Shown: positions 48,321 through 58,879 of the stretch, piece after piece
Numbering within the stretch: position 1 is the first letter of the stretch
Layout of the letters: each line of letters starts with the position of its first letter
From: Clarireedia homoeocarpa
Lineage: Eukaryota > Ascomycota > Leotiomycetes > Helotiales > Rutstroemiaceae
DNA: 64,000 nt
Reading direction: 5' to 3'
NCBI GenBank assembly: GCA_001465935.1
Contig: LNKV01000057.1
Location: forward strand, 93,485-157,484
Made by a program: the position numbers and the translations under genes
The notes under the pieces: generated by a model
What the model was told of the DNA's origin: nothing
The model's input: the letters and a program-made list of their open reading frames with translations, nothing else
Database searches by the model: none

Positions 48321-48944
48321 TCAAAGTGGTAAGATGACATATTCGCATATCGAAGCTGAAAGGATCGACCGACTATGTTGTTCTTGGTTACCCGCCAGTG
48401 CGGCACGTTGGGGCAACAAGCACGGAAGCAGTTGTGAGTGATTGAGAAAAAGTATCTGTACGGGCCCAAATACAAGCATTTGGCTTTCTTCTATGCCCCG
48501 GAGTGTGGAGCAAAGTAGATTTAAGCCGTATCGACGCATGGCTGTTCACGATAACGAAAGAAAGTTTTCCCCTTTTTTTCATGACCAGGTGAGCTTCAGT
48601 ACCCACCTCTTTTTACTCTGCCATTTAAGGCTAGACATGCAACACGATTCAATGTCGCGGCTAAGGCTGATGATCTGGGATCTGGACTCAGTGAGCAGTT
48701 CAACATCCTGACCGCCTTGAAGCAATGGGCGACAAGAAAGTTCCCGAGAGAACTCAAGGGAATGCGGATCTCGAATGGAAATATTGAAAGTATATCTTCA
48801 AAAAAGATTGGCGTGAAAGAGACGTGAAACCGGGAACAGTTCGGGGTAGAAAGTACCGAAGCTTTAGCCGTGCCTGTACTTGGTCAGACCATGTAAGTAC
48901 AAGTACATGGTAAGTGTGGCTGAGAGGTTTGCAGGGAGCGTGAC

Positions 48945-48997
48945 TTGTACCAAGTAACTTGTAACTTGGCCCTTGGCCCTTGGACCTTGTAACTTGG
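48945..48997. repeat. Short nested direct repeats
   Basis: TTGTAACTTGG occurs twice around two copies of CCCTTGG. It resembles small replication-slippage products. Confidence 0.8.
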
Positions 48998-49423
48998 AAG
49001 CGCGAGGAGGTTTCTGTTTATGGCAACGTTGTAAACTCTTGCGCCCCTCAGCTATACAGCCGTCGCAACACGTCCAGTGTACAAAGTGAATGACTGGACA
49101 TGAGTCGTTGTTAAGCACAATCAGTTAAGCGCACCCTTGAACCCTTTCGGAAGCCTTTCGGCCGCTCCAAGGGGTTTCATTTTAACGCGCGGTGGTTGCA
49201 CCTTTCCACACCCAATGGTACTTTCAGGAGAAAGGGACGCTGAAACATTGTTGTGTGAGATGAGTTCTGTCTTGTGTCTCGTGTCTCGTCTATTAGCAAA
49301 TGGCAAGAATGCAGCCAATCCGATGCGTGACATCATGATACCGCTTATCCTTAGGTAAAGCCGGGGAGAAAGCGAGTCAATCCTGCATGGATTTATCAAC
49401 TCGCGGTAAATCAAGAAACAGGA

Positions 49424-49495
49424 TCCCTATCATCTATCCCTATCCTATCCCATCCTATCCCTATCCTATCCCTATCCTATCCATATCCCATCCAT
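49424..49495. repeat. CCCTATCCTAT-type pyrimidine tandem repeat
   Basis: An imperfect array of CTATCC/CATCC units covers about 70 bp. The top strand is almost free of G, so it could adopt unusual DNA structure. It lies about 430 bp before the CSC1-like start codon. Confidence 0.9.
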
Positions 49496-49924
49496 GTACT
49501 GGTTAATACAAAGGACAAAGCATGTTACGGTCGAAAACAAATTAAATTACTGAAATGAGGCAAACAAGGCTGGTTGAATAAACACGCGCAATTGCTGATC
49601 CAAACAAAAAACCATTGGGTCCCAAGATAAGTTCTACTTGTTCCTTGGAGTATGCCATGTAACTACTCATCTAGAAGCCGATACTTCGTAGATCAACGGT
49701 TTGACGGATTATGATTCACTTCTATTCTTTCCCCTCCTGATAAGTCATGACTTTTTCTTTTTGCTACCTCGAGACCTCCACGAAGTACATCTCTCTGCTT
49801 CCGTATCAACCTCATCATACACACCTTCCATGATATCACTACAGAGCTTCGCACATAGCATTATTCAAGCATAACGCTTCTCAATTTCCTCTTATGCATC
49901 GATAACAGAAACCTCTTTCTCAAA

Positions 49925-52900
49925 ATGTCTGCGACTTCAAGCAGCAGTCCCAATGGGACGTCTGCGTCTCCTAGTACGACGACAACGATTTTCGGCAATG
50001 CACAGGCATCGCAAGGTATCAGTCTGGTGGCGCTGTTGACGGCCATGGTCTCTTCGTCTATTATTTTTGGTGTGCAGATGGTCGCGTTTATGCTCTTAAA
50101 GAACAAGCTTGCTAGAATTTTGTGAGTCTTGCGCCGTCGGTCATAACGAGGAGCATCCTAAATCTGCGAAGCTGCTCTTCCTCAATTGATGACTGACTCT
50201 TCTCAGCAAACCGAAAACCTATCTGGTGCCCGAAAAAGAACGTACCGAACCACCTCCCAGAAGCCCTTGGGGTTGGCTCTTCGCTATCTTTCGATTCAGA
50301 GATCGTGAAGTCATTAACAAATGCGGACTTGACGCCTACTTCTTCTTGCGATACCTTCAAACTCTTCTGATTATCTTCATACCCATGGCATTCGTCATAA
50401 TACCGATTCTTGTACCGATCAACTACCTTGGAGGACGGGGCTCGGAGTGGGCGTTGCAATTCCAGAACAGCCACAATTCCACCGAGGTCTCTTCAAACCC
50501 AAATGTGACGGGATTGGATCAACTAGCTTGGACAAATGTGCAACCTAGCAAGACGAATAGATACTGGGCGCATTTGATACTTGCTTTACTGGCCATCATC
50601 TGGGTATGCGGGGTTTTCTTCGCCGAGCTGCGGGTCTACATTAAAGTCCGACAGGATTATTTAACATCCGCTGAACATCGACTGAGAGCTTCTGCCACAA
50701 CCGTACTTGTCAGCGCCATCCCGAACAAATGGCTCACAAAAGAAGCACTTGCTGGACTTTACGACGTCTTTCCCGGAGGAATCAGGAATATATGGATCAA
50801 CAGAAATTATGATGAGCTGCTAAACAAAATTCATGCTCGGGATAAGATCCATTTGCAATTAGAGGCTGCCGAGACAGAATTGATTAGGAAGGCGAAGAAA
50901 GCACAGAAGAAGCAAGCAGAGAAGGATGAGAAAACCGCCGCAAAGGCCTCGAACCGAAAGGCACTTACGAAAGCAGAAAAGGCTGAGAAGGCTAAACTCG
51001 AGAACGCAAAGGCCGAGCGACTTGCACAAAGTGGAGGCGTAAGCACTGGGGAGGAGGTGCCACATACAATCGATGATGCTATAAACGAAGAAACCGAGCT
51101 TGAAAGACATCAGGAAGAGCGTAATCATAAAAGGAGTGGTTCTCAGATCAAGTTCAAACTACCTGCGATAGGTGGCGGTCTGGCAGCGGTCGGACAGGGA
51201 TTTGGAGCCATGGGGCAAGGGCTTGGTAGAGGGCTTGATGCTGCTGGAAAGGTTGGAGACAAAGCATTCAATGGTGTTCTCGGGGTCGGTAGGGATATCA
51301 ACAACACAGTTGAAACCACAAATGGATTCGTCAATTTTGATGCACGGTCCATAGCTGAGGAAGAATCCTATGATCAATTTGGAAGATACCGGGAACCTGA
51401 AAAGTCAAAGCCATATGGGGCTGGTGTGGAAGACGAAGAGGGCTTAACCAAGGATCTCGAGAAAGAGCGTAGGTCAGATGACTACCGTCCATCAACGTCA
51501 TATCGCGATCCACGGAGCTACGAAGGAGACAGGAAATTAGCTGGAAATACAGTTCGCCGGGGCGGCTTTCAATATGGAGGCGATGGAGCAAATGATGCAA
51601 ACCAGTCAAACAACTGGTGGAAGTTCTGGCAAGGTCCTGCCGGTGGCTTCCCATCTCCCATTCCCACAGGATATGAAGATGATGACGAGTTTCCCTTGAC
51701 GCAAGAAGATGGAGCCCGCTCAACGGTTGATAAGTCTAAAAAGAAGACCCTTTGGCAGAAGATTAAATCCGTGATTCCATTCCTTCATTCCGACGAGGAA
51801 CCTGCAGTGGAATACCCGAAAGCTTACAACGAAGAATATAAGGAAGACGCCACAACTGCAGTATGGCAGCGCTATCTGAGGGAAAAAGACCGACCAACCC
51901 ACAGATTGCCGAGATTCAGCTGGACGCCTGGATGGTTTCCCAGCATTCCTGGCATCAATAAGAAAGTCGATACTATATACTGGTGCCGTGAACAGCTTGC
52001 TGTACTTAACCTCGAGATTGAAATGGATCAAGAATCACCAGAGCGATTCCCGCTCATGAACTCTGCGTTTATTCAATTTAATCATCAAGTAGCTGCACAC
52101 ATGGCATGTCAAGCTGTTACGTACCATGTTCCTAAACAGATGGCACCACGTACCGTGGAGATCTCACCAAATGATGTTCTGTGGGATAATATGTCCATCA
52201 AATGGTGGGAATCCTGGCTTAGAACGGCTGTTGTCACAAGTGTTGTCGTTGGCATGATCCTGTTATGGGTTATTCCTGTCGCATGGACATCTTCCCTGGC
52301 CCAGATATCTTATCTTGTCAGCACCACATCTTGGCTCAGATGGCTAAAAATCATACCAGAAAGAGTTCTCCAGGCTATTGCTGGTGTGTTGCCTGCCTTA
52401 GTGCTGAGTATTCTTCTGTCACTCGTGCCCACAATCCTCGGGTATCTTGCCTTTGTCCAGGGCTCGCAGACGGGCAACGAACGGCAAGGGATTGTTCAAA
52501 CATATTATTTTGCATTCTTATTTGTCCAAGTGTTCTTGGTTGTATCTATTTCCGGTGGTGCAGCGGCTGCATGGAGCTCCTCGGTCTCTAACCTCACTTC
52601 TATTCCTGAGACCCTCGCACAGCAACTACCAAAGGCAGCGAACTACTTTTTCTCCTACATGATTCTACAGGCCTTTTCTGTGAGCTCTGGTACATTGCTA
52701 CAGCTGTCTACTCTTATTCTGTGGTTTGTCCTGCCGAAATTTTTCGACAGTACGGCGAGACAGAAGTGGGCAAGAAACACGCGTCTACCTTCGGTATCAT
52801 GGGGATCGTTCTTCCCTGTTTACACCAACTTCGCTTGTATTGCATTGATTTATTGTGTGGTTTCGCCCATCATTATTATCTTTGCAATCATTACTTTTAC

Positions 52901-53840
52901 TCTCTTATGGATTGCTAATCGATACAATATGCTTTATGTGTCTCGATTCAGGATTGACACTGGTGGTCTTTTGTACCCAAGAGCGATCAACCAAACTTTC
53001 ACGGGCCTTTATGTCATGGAGCTTTGCCTCATCGGTCTGTTCTTCCTTACAAGGGACGAACAAGGAGACCCACTTACCGTTCAAGCAATTATTATGATTG
53101 TTGCTTTGCTCCTGACAATTCTCTACCAATTCCTCCTCAACTGGTCTTTCGGTCCCCTCCTCCACTATTTACCCATCACCTTTGAAGATGAGGCCGTACT
53201 TCGTGATGAGGCTTTTGATCGGGCGCAAGCAGAACGACTAGGTCTTACCTCCGCCCATGGGAATGATGCGTTGCCACAAAATGATGGTACTGGCATTCAG
53301 GGACCTGGATATATTGAGATGGATAACCTCAACTCAAAGGCTGCCAATGGAGGAAGTAAGTTGTCTAAGTTTAGGCCTACAAACATTGTTCATGGTGCGG
53401 GTGATTGGGCTATCCGATCGAGCAAAAGCATCCGCAGGAAAACACGCGGCCACGGTACAGGCAGTGACGGAAATGATGAACGAATTATGCAACCACAAAT
53501 AACGCGACGACGTCGTCATCGGGACGTTGAGGCACAACAGAAAATCGCTAATGCTTTGTATGGCGGCTATAATGATGAAATCGAGGACTTGGACCCGGAA
53601 GAACGTGATGCTCTTGTTAAGCATGCGTTCCAGCACTACGCTCTGCGAGCTAGAAGGCCGGTGGTGTGGATACCGAGAGACGATATTGGTGTTAGTGATG
53701 ATGAGGTCAGACGCACTAGAGATTATGCCGGTGCAAATATTTGGATCAGTAATGTTGGAGCTGCACTAGATGCTAAGGCTCGGGTCGTGTATGGAAGGAA
53801 TCCGCCCGATTTCTCAGAGATCGACTTGATCACTTTGTAA
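49925..53840 (+). CDS. CSC1/OSCA/TMEM63-like calcium-permeable channel
   Basis: Two exons, 49925-50121 and 50207-53840, giving about 1276 residues. Three N-terminal helices (LVALLTAMVSSSIIFGVQM; FLRYLQTLLIIFIPMAFVII; LILALLAIIWVCGVFFAEL) form the RSN1 transmembrane region. A cytosolic domain follows, with RRM-like strands (SATTVLVSAIPNKWLTKEAL). This is interrupted by an insertion of about 400 residues: an Ala/Lys coiled coil, then Gly-rich GGGLAAVGQGFGAMGQGLGR. After it, DTIYWCREQLAVLNLEIEMD and SAFIQFNHQVAAHMACQAV resume the family domain, leading to the RSN1-7TM channel helices. CSC1 relatives are stretch- or osmolarity-gated cation channels of the plasma membrane or ER. The large insert is unusual relative to yeast Csc1 (about 780 residues). 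The splice restores RILFKPKTYLVPEK-like sequence. Confidence 0.9.
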
Positions 53841-54260
53841 AAAAAGCTGTGATCTATAGATCACTTCATTGCGCTGGCGTTCAGGGTTTGCTTGGGGGGG
53901 GGGGGTTTCTTTTTGCATAGCGGTATACGATACATAATGAGGAAGCGAGCAGAGGGCCAGTCTCTTGTACATTAAGGCCAGCTGTATACGATGGGAAATG
54001 GCTATACTATAGATAGCATTGATAGGGCTGGATCCAGATACCCTGATTCCATTCCGTATAGAGTAGAATCAAAAATGATATGAAATATGAAATCCTACAG
54101 CCTTACCATTCAAACTGTTTGTTCTTTGATTGCAGTACTTTATGATGCTCTACTAAAGCTTGTGATATTCATTTATTTGGCATTCAGCGCTGTTATCAAC
54201 CTTTTGCAATTGTGTTGTTATGATTGGGAAGGATTCGCCCCTAAATTGAGGTTCTCGCTT
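53841..54260. other. Intergenic with G12 run
   Basis: A run of 12 G residues at 53894-53905 lies soon after the CSC1-like stop codon. Nothing else is recognised. Confidence 0.4.
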
Positions 54261-54497
54261 CAGTGCACGTGATGCACATCTGCCCTAGCTTAGGGTTTCC
54301 ATTTCCCACTAGGCGAACCGACGACATCGCGAATCAGCCTCTTGCGAAAAAAAGGCGACATTATTGATTCAACGACAAATTACGACAACCCCACGAGTCG
54401 ACAAGGTACGTTACTCCAATCCACCTGCCATTATGGCATCAAGTTATTCTAGCTGCTGTACTTGCTGACATTCAGATTCTACAGTTCCTAATTCAAA
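54261..54497 (+). promoter_or_regulatory. eL37 promoter and 5' UTR intron
   Basis: The promoter carries CACGTG at 54266-54271 and TTAGGGTTT at 54290-54298, whose complement AAACCCTAA is a telobox-like site often found before fungal ribosomal protein genes. A probable 5' UTR intron spans 54406-54475 (GTACGT...GCTGAC...TTCAG), ending 22 bp before the start codon. Confidence 0.55.
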
Positions 54498-55126
54498 ATG
54501 AGTACGTTGCAACCTCGATCACGAATATATCGATAAAAACACCAAAGGATTGGAACTGACGAGATTTGAATTATAGCGAAGGGAACCTCCAGTTTCGGAA
54601 AGCGCCACAACAAGTCGCACACTTTGTGCAGACGCTGCGGTTAGTTTGATCCAAACCCTAGGAAAGAGACGATGGGAGGAAACACGACCGAGAAGACTCG
54701 ATGATACGACCGACGAATAACTCGATTGCTGGGAACTGCCAATGGAAGAATTGAAGGCTAATATGTTATGGATTTACAGGTCGCCGATCTCTCCACATCC
54801 AAAAGCACACTTGCGCATCATGTGGTTACCCAGCTGCTAAGACCCGTAAATGTATGTTGAATTCAATTACATCCAACTCGAACCCTTCGCGCTCCATCCA
54901 ACGAAATTGTTTAAGAATATCGAGCTTGGAGGAGAACGGATTTCATTGAATTTCATATGCTAATAATATCACAACAGACAACTGGGGCGAGAAGGCCAAG
55001 AGAAGAAAGACCACCGGTACTGGACGTATGCGTTACTTGAAGGAGGTCCCAAGAAAATTCAAGAATGGTTTCCAAATCGGCACACCAAAGGGAGCGAGGG
55101 GACCTGCCACCAGACCATCTGAATAG
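54498..55126 (+). CDS. RPL37: 60S ribosomal protein eL37
   Basis: Four exons: 54498-54501, 54577-54639, 54780-54851 and 54978-55126, giving 95 residues. The first exon is only four bases, ATG plus A, so a simple ORF scan misses the gene. The protein reads [60 protein letters not shown], ending [14 protein letters not shown]. The two CxxC pairs (CRRC, CASC) form the zinc ribbon of eL37. It is a structural protein of the large ribosomal subunit near the exit tunnel. Donors are GTACGT, GTTAGT and GTATGT. Intron-rich structure with a tiny first exon is typical of fungal ribosomal protein genes. Confidence 0.96.
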
Positions 55127-55985
55127 ACGAACTATGATATTGGGGGTTAAGTCTAGCGGTTGATTTGGATGGGTTGGCGAAGGATTGGCTTTTGATATGC
55201 TAGAGGCAGGACATGGGCAGCAATTGCAATTTTTTGTTTGCACAGTGGCGATTATGTCTCGTCTCGGTCGTACGAGGAATTACTGGGGTTTATGGAAAAG
55301 ACATGACATAACGTGACATGCTCTCTAGCAGAAATGCCATCTTTTGCAATCATCCCAGTGATGCGATTCAATTTTTGATTTCGGATGCGTGAACCGCCAG
55401 GTGTAACAATAAATCAGGAGAGAAGCTGCGATTAGAACGTCAGTTACCGCAGATCTCTTTCGATGGCTATTTGATTGTTGTAATGGAGAGTAAACATTGA
55501 ACAATCGAAAGTTCCAGAGATTGCTACCCATAGTAAAACATCCAAAGTTCGAAAGGTGGTTGATAAATTGGTAAAATCCTTGGCAAGTAATTGACCTGTG
55601 TCGAGGAAGAGGATTATGTGGTTTATTAAGCAATTATGATGTTAGGGAGAAGTTTGAAACAGTATTATAGAACCATGATGTAGTCTGATTCTTTGGATGA
55701 AGCGCTGGGAGCGAGAGCCGACTGGGCCCAGGTCCTCCTTCTACCTTACTCATCTCTACTACCATCGCTGACTGTTCTCTCTGACATTGGTAGGCAATAC
55801 TGAGGGGCTCCACGTACTGAAAACCTCTGCAACTTGACAACCACCGTAGCCACTTCTTCAAAAATAACCTACCCTACCCATCACCTCTTCTATTCCTCTA
55901 TGCCCCCAATACAGCTATCCAATCCCCAACCCTCAGCAACCACTCTTCCCTCCCCCAAACACAACCACATAACACAAAACATTCC
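55127..55985. other. Intergenic between convergent genes
   Basis: About 860 bp holding 3' regions of eL37 and Elp6. Small frames on the minus strand show no recognisable product. Confidence 0.35.
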
Positions 55986-57001
55986 TCACTGCCCCCTCTC
56001 AAAAACCCGCACACCTCCATCCCCACCCACGAAATACAATAGCTCCTTCTCTTCAATCTCGGTCCCGTTCTCAACCCCGTTTTCCGGTCCCGAAAACCCC
56101 TGTCCCCCGCGCGTAACGCGCAACACCCCGCTTACGTCCCGCGCGGCGCCGGTGTCTAGCTCCCGCACGCTGATCAGCATGTCGGCTGAGTGGGCGAGGG
56201 AGAGGGTGAAGGCGGTGAGGGTGTGGGTTAGAGGGTCGGGGGTTGGGGTTGGGGTAGGGGTAGGGGGGGTATGCAGGAGGGAGGAGTCGGCGGAGAGGGA
56301 GAGGATGGTGCTGTGCGTGAGGGTGCGGAGGGTGAGGAGGTGCGAGGGGATGGAGGAGAGGGTTGTGGGGGCTTGGTGAGCCGCGCTGCAGGAGAGGAGG
56401 TAGTCGAGACTGTCGATTATGAGGATGGTTGGTGGGGTTGGGGGTGTGGGTGAGGAAGAGGAAGAGGAAGAGGGTGATGATTGGAGGGTTGAGATTAATT
56501 TCGTTAGGATGGGGAATATGACGTTTGGTAAAGGATTCCGGAGGATAGTCCCGTATGGAGGGTTGGGAATGGCTGTAGGAGGGAGATGTAATCCGCTTAG
56601 ACCGTCGACGAAATGCAGACGGGATGTTTGGTGGAGTTTGTCGAGGTCGAGACCCTGAGGCTTGTTAGATGGATTCTTGTTTGTAGTTTAGACTTTCTTC
56701 TCAAAACTTCTTTGGAAAAGTTGGACAAAGTGGGAGATGAATAAAGAACAGGAAAACATACTATTTTCCGACCATTCTCGCGCCAGAAATTTAAGTCCCG
56801 GAGGAATGATACAAAGAGGATTTTGGGCTCGACTTGTTCCCCCTCGCTCTGGGTGGATGGAGAAGGTAGGAGTAGGCTGTGTATGTATCGTAGTATCAAC
56901 CAGTTGGGGCTTGCGCCCAGGACGCTGGTGAGTAGGATGAGGGAAGATTCGGAGGGCAGAGTGAGGTAGGGTTGCAGGAGGGGTGGGATTGATTTAGACA
57001 T
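55986..57001 (-). CDS. ELP6: Elongator complex subunit Elp6
   Basis: Two exons, 56762-57001 and 55986-56654, joined over a 107-bp intron (GTATGT...CTAAC...CAG), giving 302 residues. SSLILLTSVLGASPNWLILR near the N-terminus and ILFVSFLRDLNFWRENGRKI then GLDLDKLHQTSRLHFVDGLS follow the fungal Elp6 pattern. ILIIDSLDYLLS is the strand equivalent to Walker B of the RecA-like fold; no Walker A is expected, because Elp4/5/6 are catalytically altered. Elp4-6 form a hexameric ring that assists tRNA U34 modification by Elongator. A Ser run plus PTPPTPP, and a (TP)5 stretch, insert into loops; these make the DNA very G-rich on the plus strand. Confidence 0.85.
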
Positions 57002-58220
57002 CTTTTTTATTTTATAGAATTTGAATCTGAAGTTTCTTGGGCTTTGGACCTGGGGGAATAAGAGATCGAAGAGGAATATTTTCTCTGGGATTGGAAGCGG
57101 CCTGGCGCGAAGAGATTCTGGATTGATGGGTTCAACAAGGAAAAAGATATAAAACTTGTGTCTCGCACGTGAAGATTTTTTTGCGGTCTTCGAGGTGGAT
57201 CATGTGAATTTGGAAGTGCTATTGTAGATGAGCTAAATTTTCAAATCGATTATTCTACTAATAAATATAAGTTCTCCAGGTGTCTCCTTTTGAACCCATT
57301 TGTCTTTCTGGAGAGGCAAGGCGTTCATCTGAAAATGCATACATATGTTGTTATCTAGGAAAAGAAGAGTAGATGGCCATTAAAGCTGCGGTTTTTGGGG
57401 TTGCAATTATTTACATGCATGGGCTCTTTAGGTGCAGGTGGTCTGAGCGCTTTTGCCCTGCGGAAAGTTACCATCCAACGTCAACGTCAACGTCAACGTC
57501 GATCCGTCGTGATTCATTCCCAAGCTGCACCCTGGTTATCGGCACATATATTCATGGACGAGCGCCAGTCAAATTTGTCTGAATACCAAAAGCTCCCTAT
57601 ATTACCCACCGACTTGGTTTTTGGTTCTCTGCAGACATTGGTTTCGGCAGGATGCTCTATTCCATTCGTTGTTACTTGGAATTCAAACGATGCATCATTA
57701 CTCAGGTGCACCCATGAGACGACGGTTCTTCGACTTGCGTGAAGAAGAACCAAGCCAGACCTTGGATGGATACGAAGAAGAGAATAAATCAGCTACGCAG
57801 ACATCGTGTGGTTGAGCGTCATTGCTGCGTCCAGCAAGTGCTGTCAAGCAAATGTCTATGGCCTCGTTTTATTCAACTAAGTGGGAGCAATATGGCACAC
57901 AGATTCCTCTGCTGTTGTGTCCGTATGCTCTGGATGAAGCTGCGTGGCCATGGGGATAATTACGATATCTTCTTTTCTGACCAACTACAATGATCAAGTT
58001 CTTTCTTTTTTGGAAGCTCGAATCAATTTACTCTTTGCGAAAGCATCAAATGAAGTTCAAGTACGGAATGGCGAAACTGATATTACATGAAAGTTACAAA
58101 ATTATCAAAGGACTAGTGAAATGGAATCCCCCTCTCACACTTTTCGGTCTTTATAATACCCATCCTGCCCACCAACTCTTCCCTTCATACTCTGACCAAT
58201 GACAGTTTCATTACCCGGAT
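57002..58220. other. Intergenic
   Basis: About 1.2 kb. A hexamer repeat (CAACGT) of more than four units lies at 57475-57500, inside an open frame of 115 codons (57395-57742) that I do not recognise and would not call a gene. Confidence 0.35.
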
Positions 58221-58879
58221 TTACTCGGTGCTAGGCGCCAATTTTCTCACAGCGACACTAATGCTTATTCCATCATCTTGTTGGCCCTCGTTCCACATCA
58301 AAGAAAAAACGCCGTCACAACCCTCTACTGGGGTAGCATAGAAATTGGACGCAAGCTGCTTGCTGTCATAACCCTTCCACATGGCCCAGTTACCAAAGAG
58401 CAAGAAACCGGATGTCTCTCCCTTGCCGATGTCGGTGAATCCAACGTTGGTCAACGAGAAAGTTGAAGGCTCAATGTACAAGACTGGAGAGTTTGAGATG
58501 GTAACATTGGAGCTTGTTGGGGTGATGACCCAATCATTATTTGTGGCAGGAGTAACTGTGGCAGCCTTAGTGATATACGGTGACGACAGAGATAAGTTGA
58601 AGATGAGTAAGGAATGGAGATCTTACATGTTATGTTCGTGTGGACTTTGGATCCGTTTGGGACACTGTTTCCAACGTAGGCCAATCCTGCAATTTTGGTT
58701 AGCTTATCCTACAGAGCATGAGAATGGAGGATGTCTTTCTTACCATCAGAGTAGTAGACGGGAAGACCGCCGATACCAGTGCCATACGCATACAAGTGGA
58801 ATGCATCACGTTTGTTGATGGTAGCAGCTGATGCAGTCAGAGCACCATAGATGAGCAAGAGGGGGGTTACAAGCTTCAT
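58221..58879 (-). CDS. Small secreted protein of unknown function
   Basis: Three exons: 58744-58879, 58627-58686 and 58221-58555, giving about 176 residues. MKLVTPLLLIYGALTASA is a clear signal peptide, followed by ATINKRDAF with a Lys-Arg site for Kex2 processing. The mature protein (FHLYAYGTGIGGLPVYYSDG, then LAYVGNSVPNGSKVHTNITF) is Gly, Ser and Thr rich with potential N-glycosylation sites. The only Cys seen is in VEGCDGVFSLMW, so it is not a disulfide-rich effector type. The last acceptor is placed at CACAG because the nearer TAAG would lead to a stop. I recall similar secreted proteins in Leotiomycetes and Sordariomycetes but no function. Confidence 0.75.

Larger units (their letters stand above)
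48321..49924. other. Intergenic with simple repeats
   Basis: No gene is supported. Two repeat patches are listed separately. The last 300 bases, pyrimidine-rich, are the likely promoter of the CSC1-like gene. Confidence 0.35.

Noticed and set aside
49424..49495. CCCTATCC array considered as telomere-like repeat
   Set aside because: The unit is not TTAGGG/CCCTAA, is irregular, and lies between ordinary genes. It is a simple repeat.
54502..54779. Possible C/D snoRNA in eL37 introns
   Set aside because: A GATGATA resembling box C occurs in intron 2, but no CTGA box D pairs with it; the CTGA in intron 1 has no box C. Not supported.
57395..57742. 115-codon frame with a Gln-Arg repeat
   Set aside because: The QR repeat comes from a CAACGT microsatellite; no conserved sequence flanks it.
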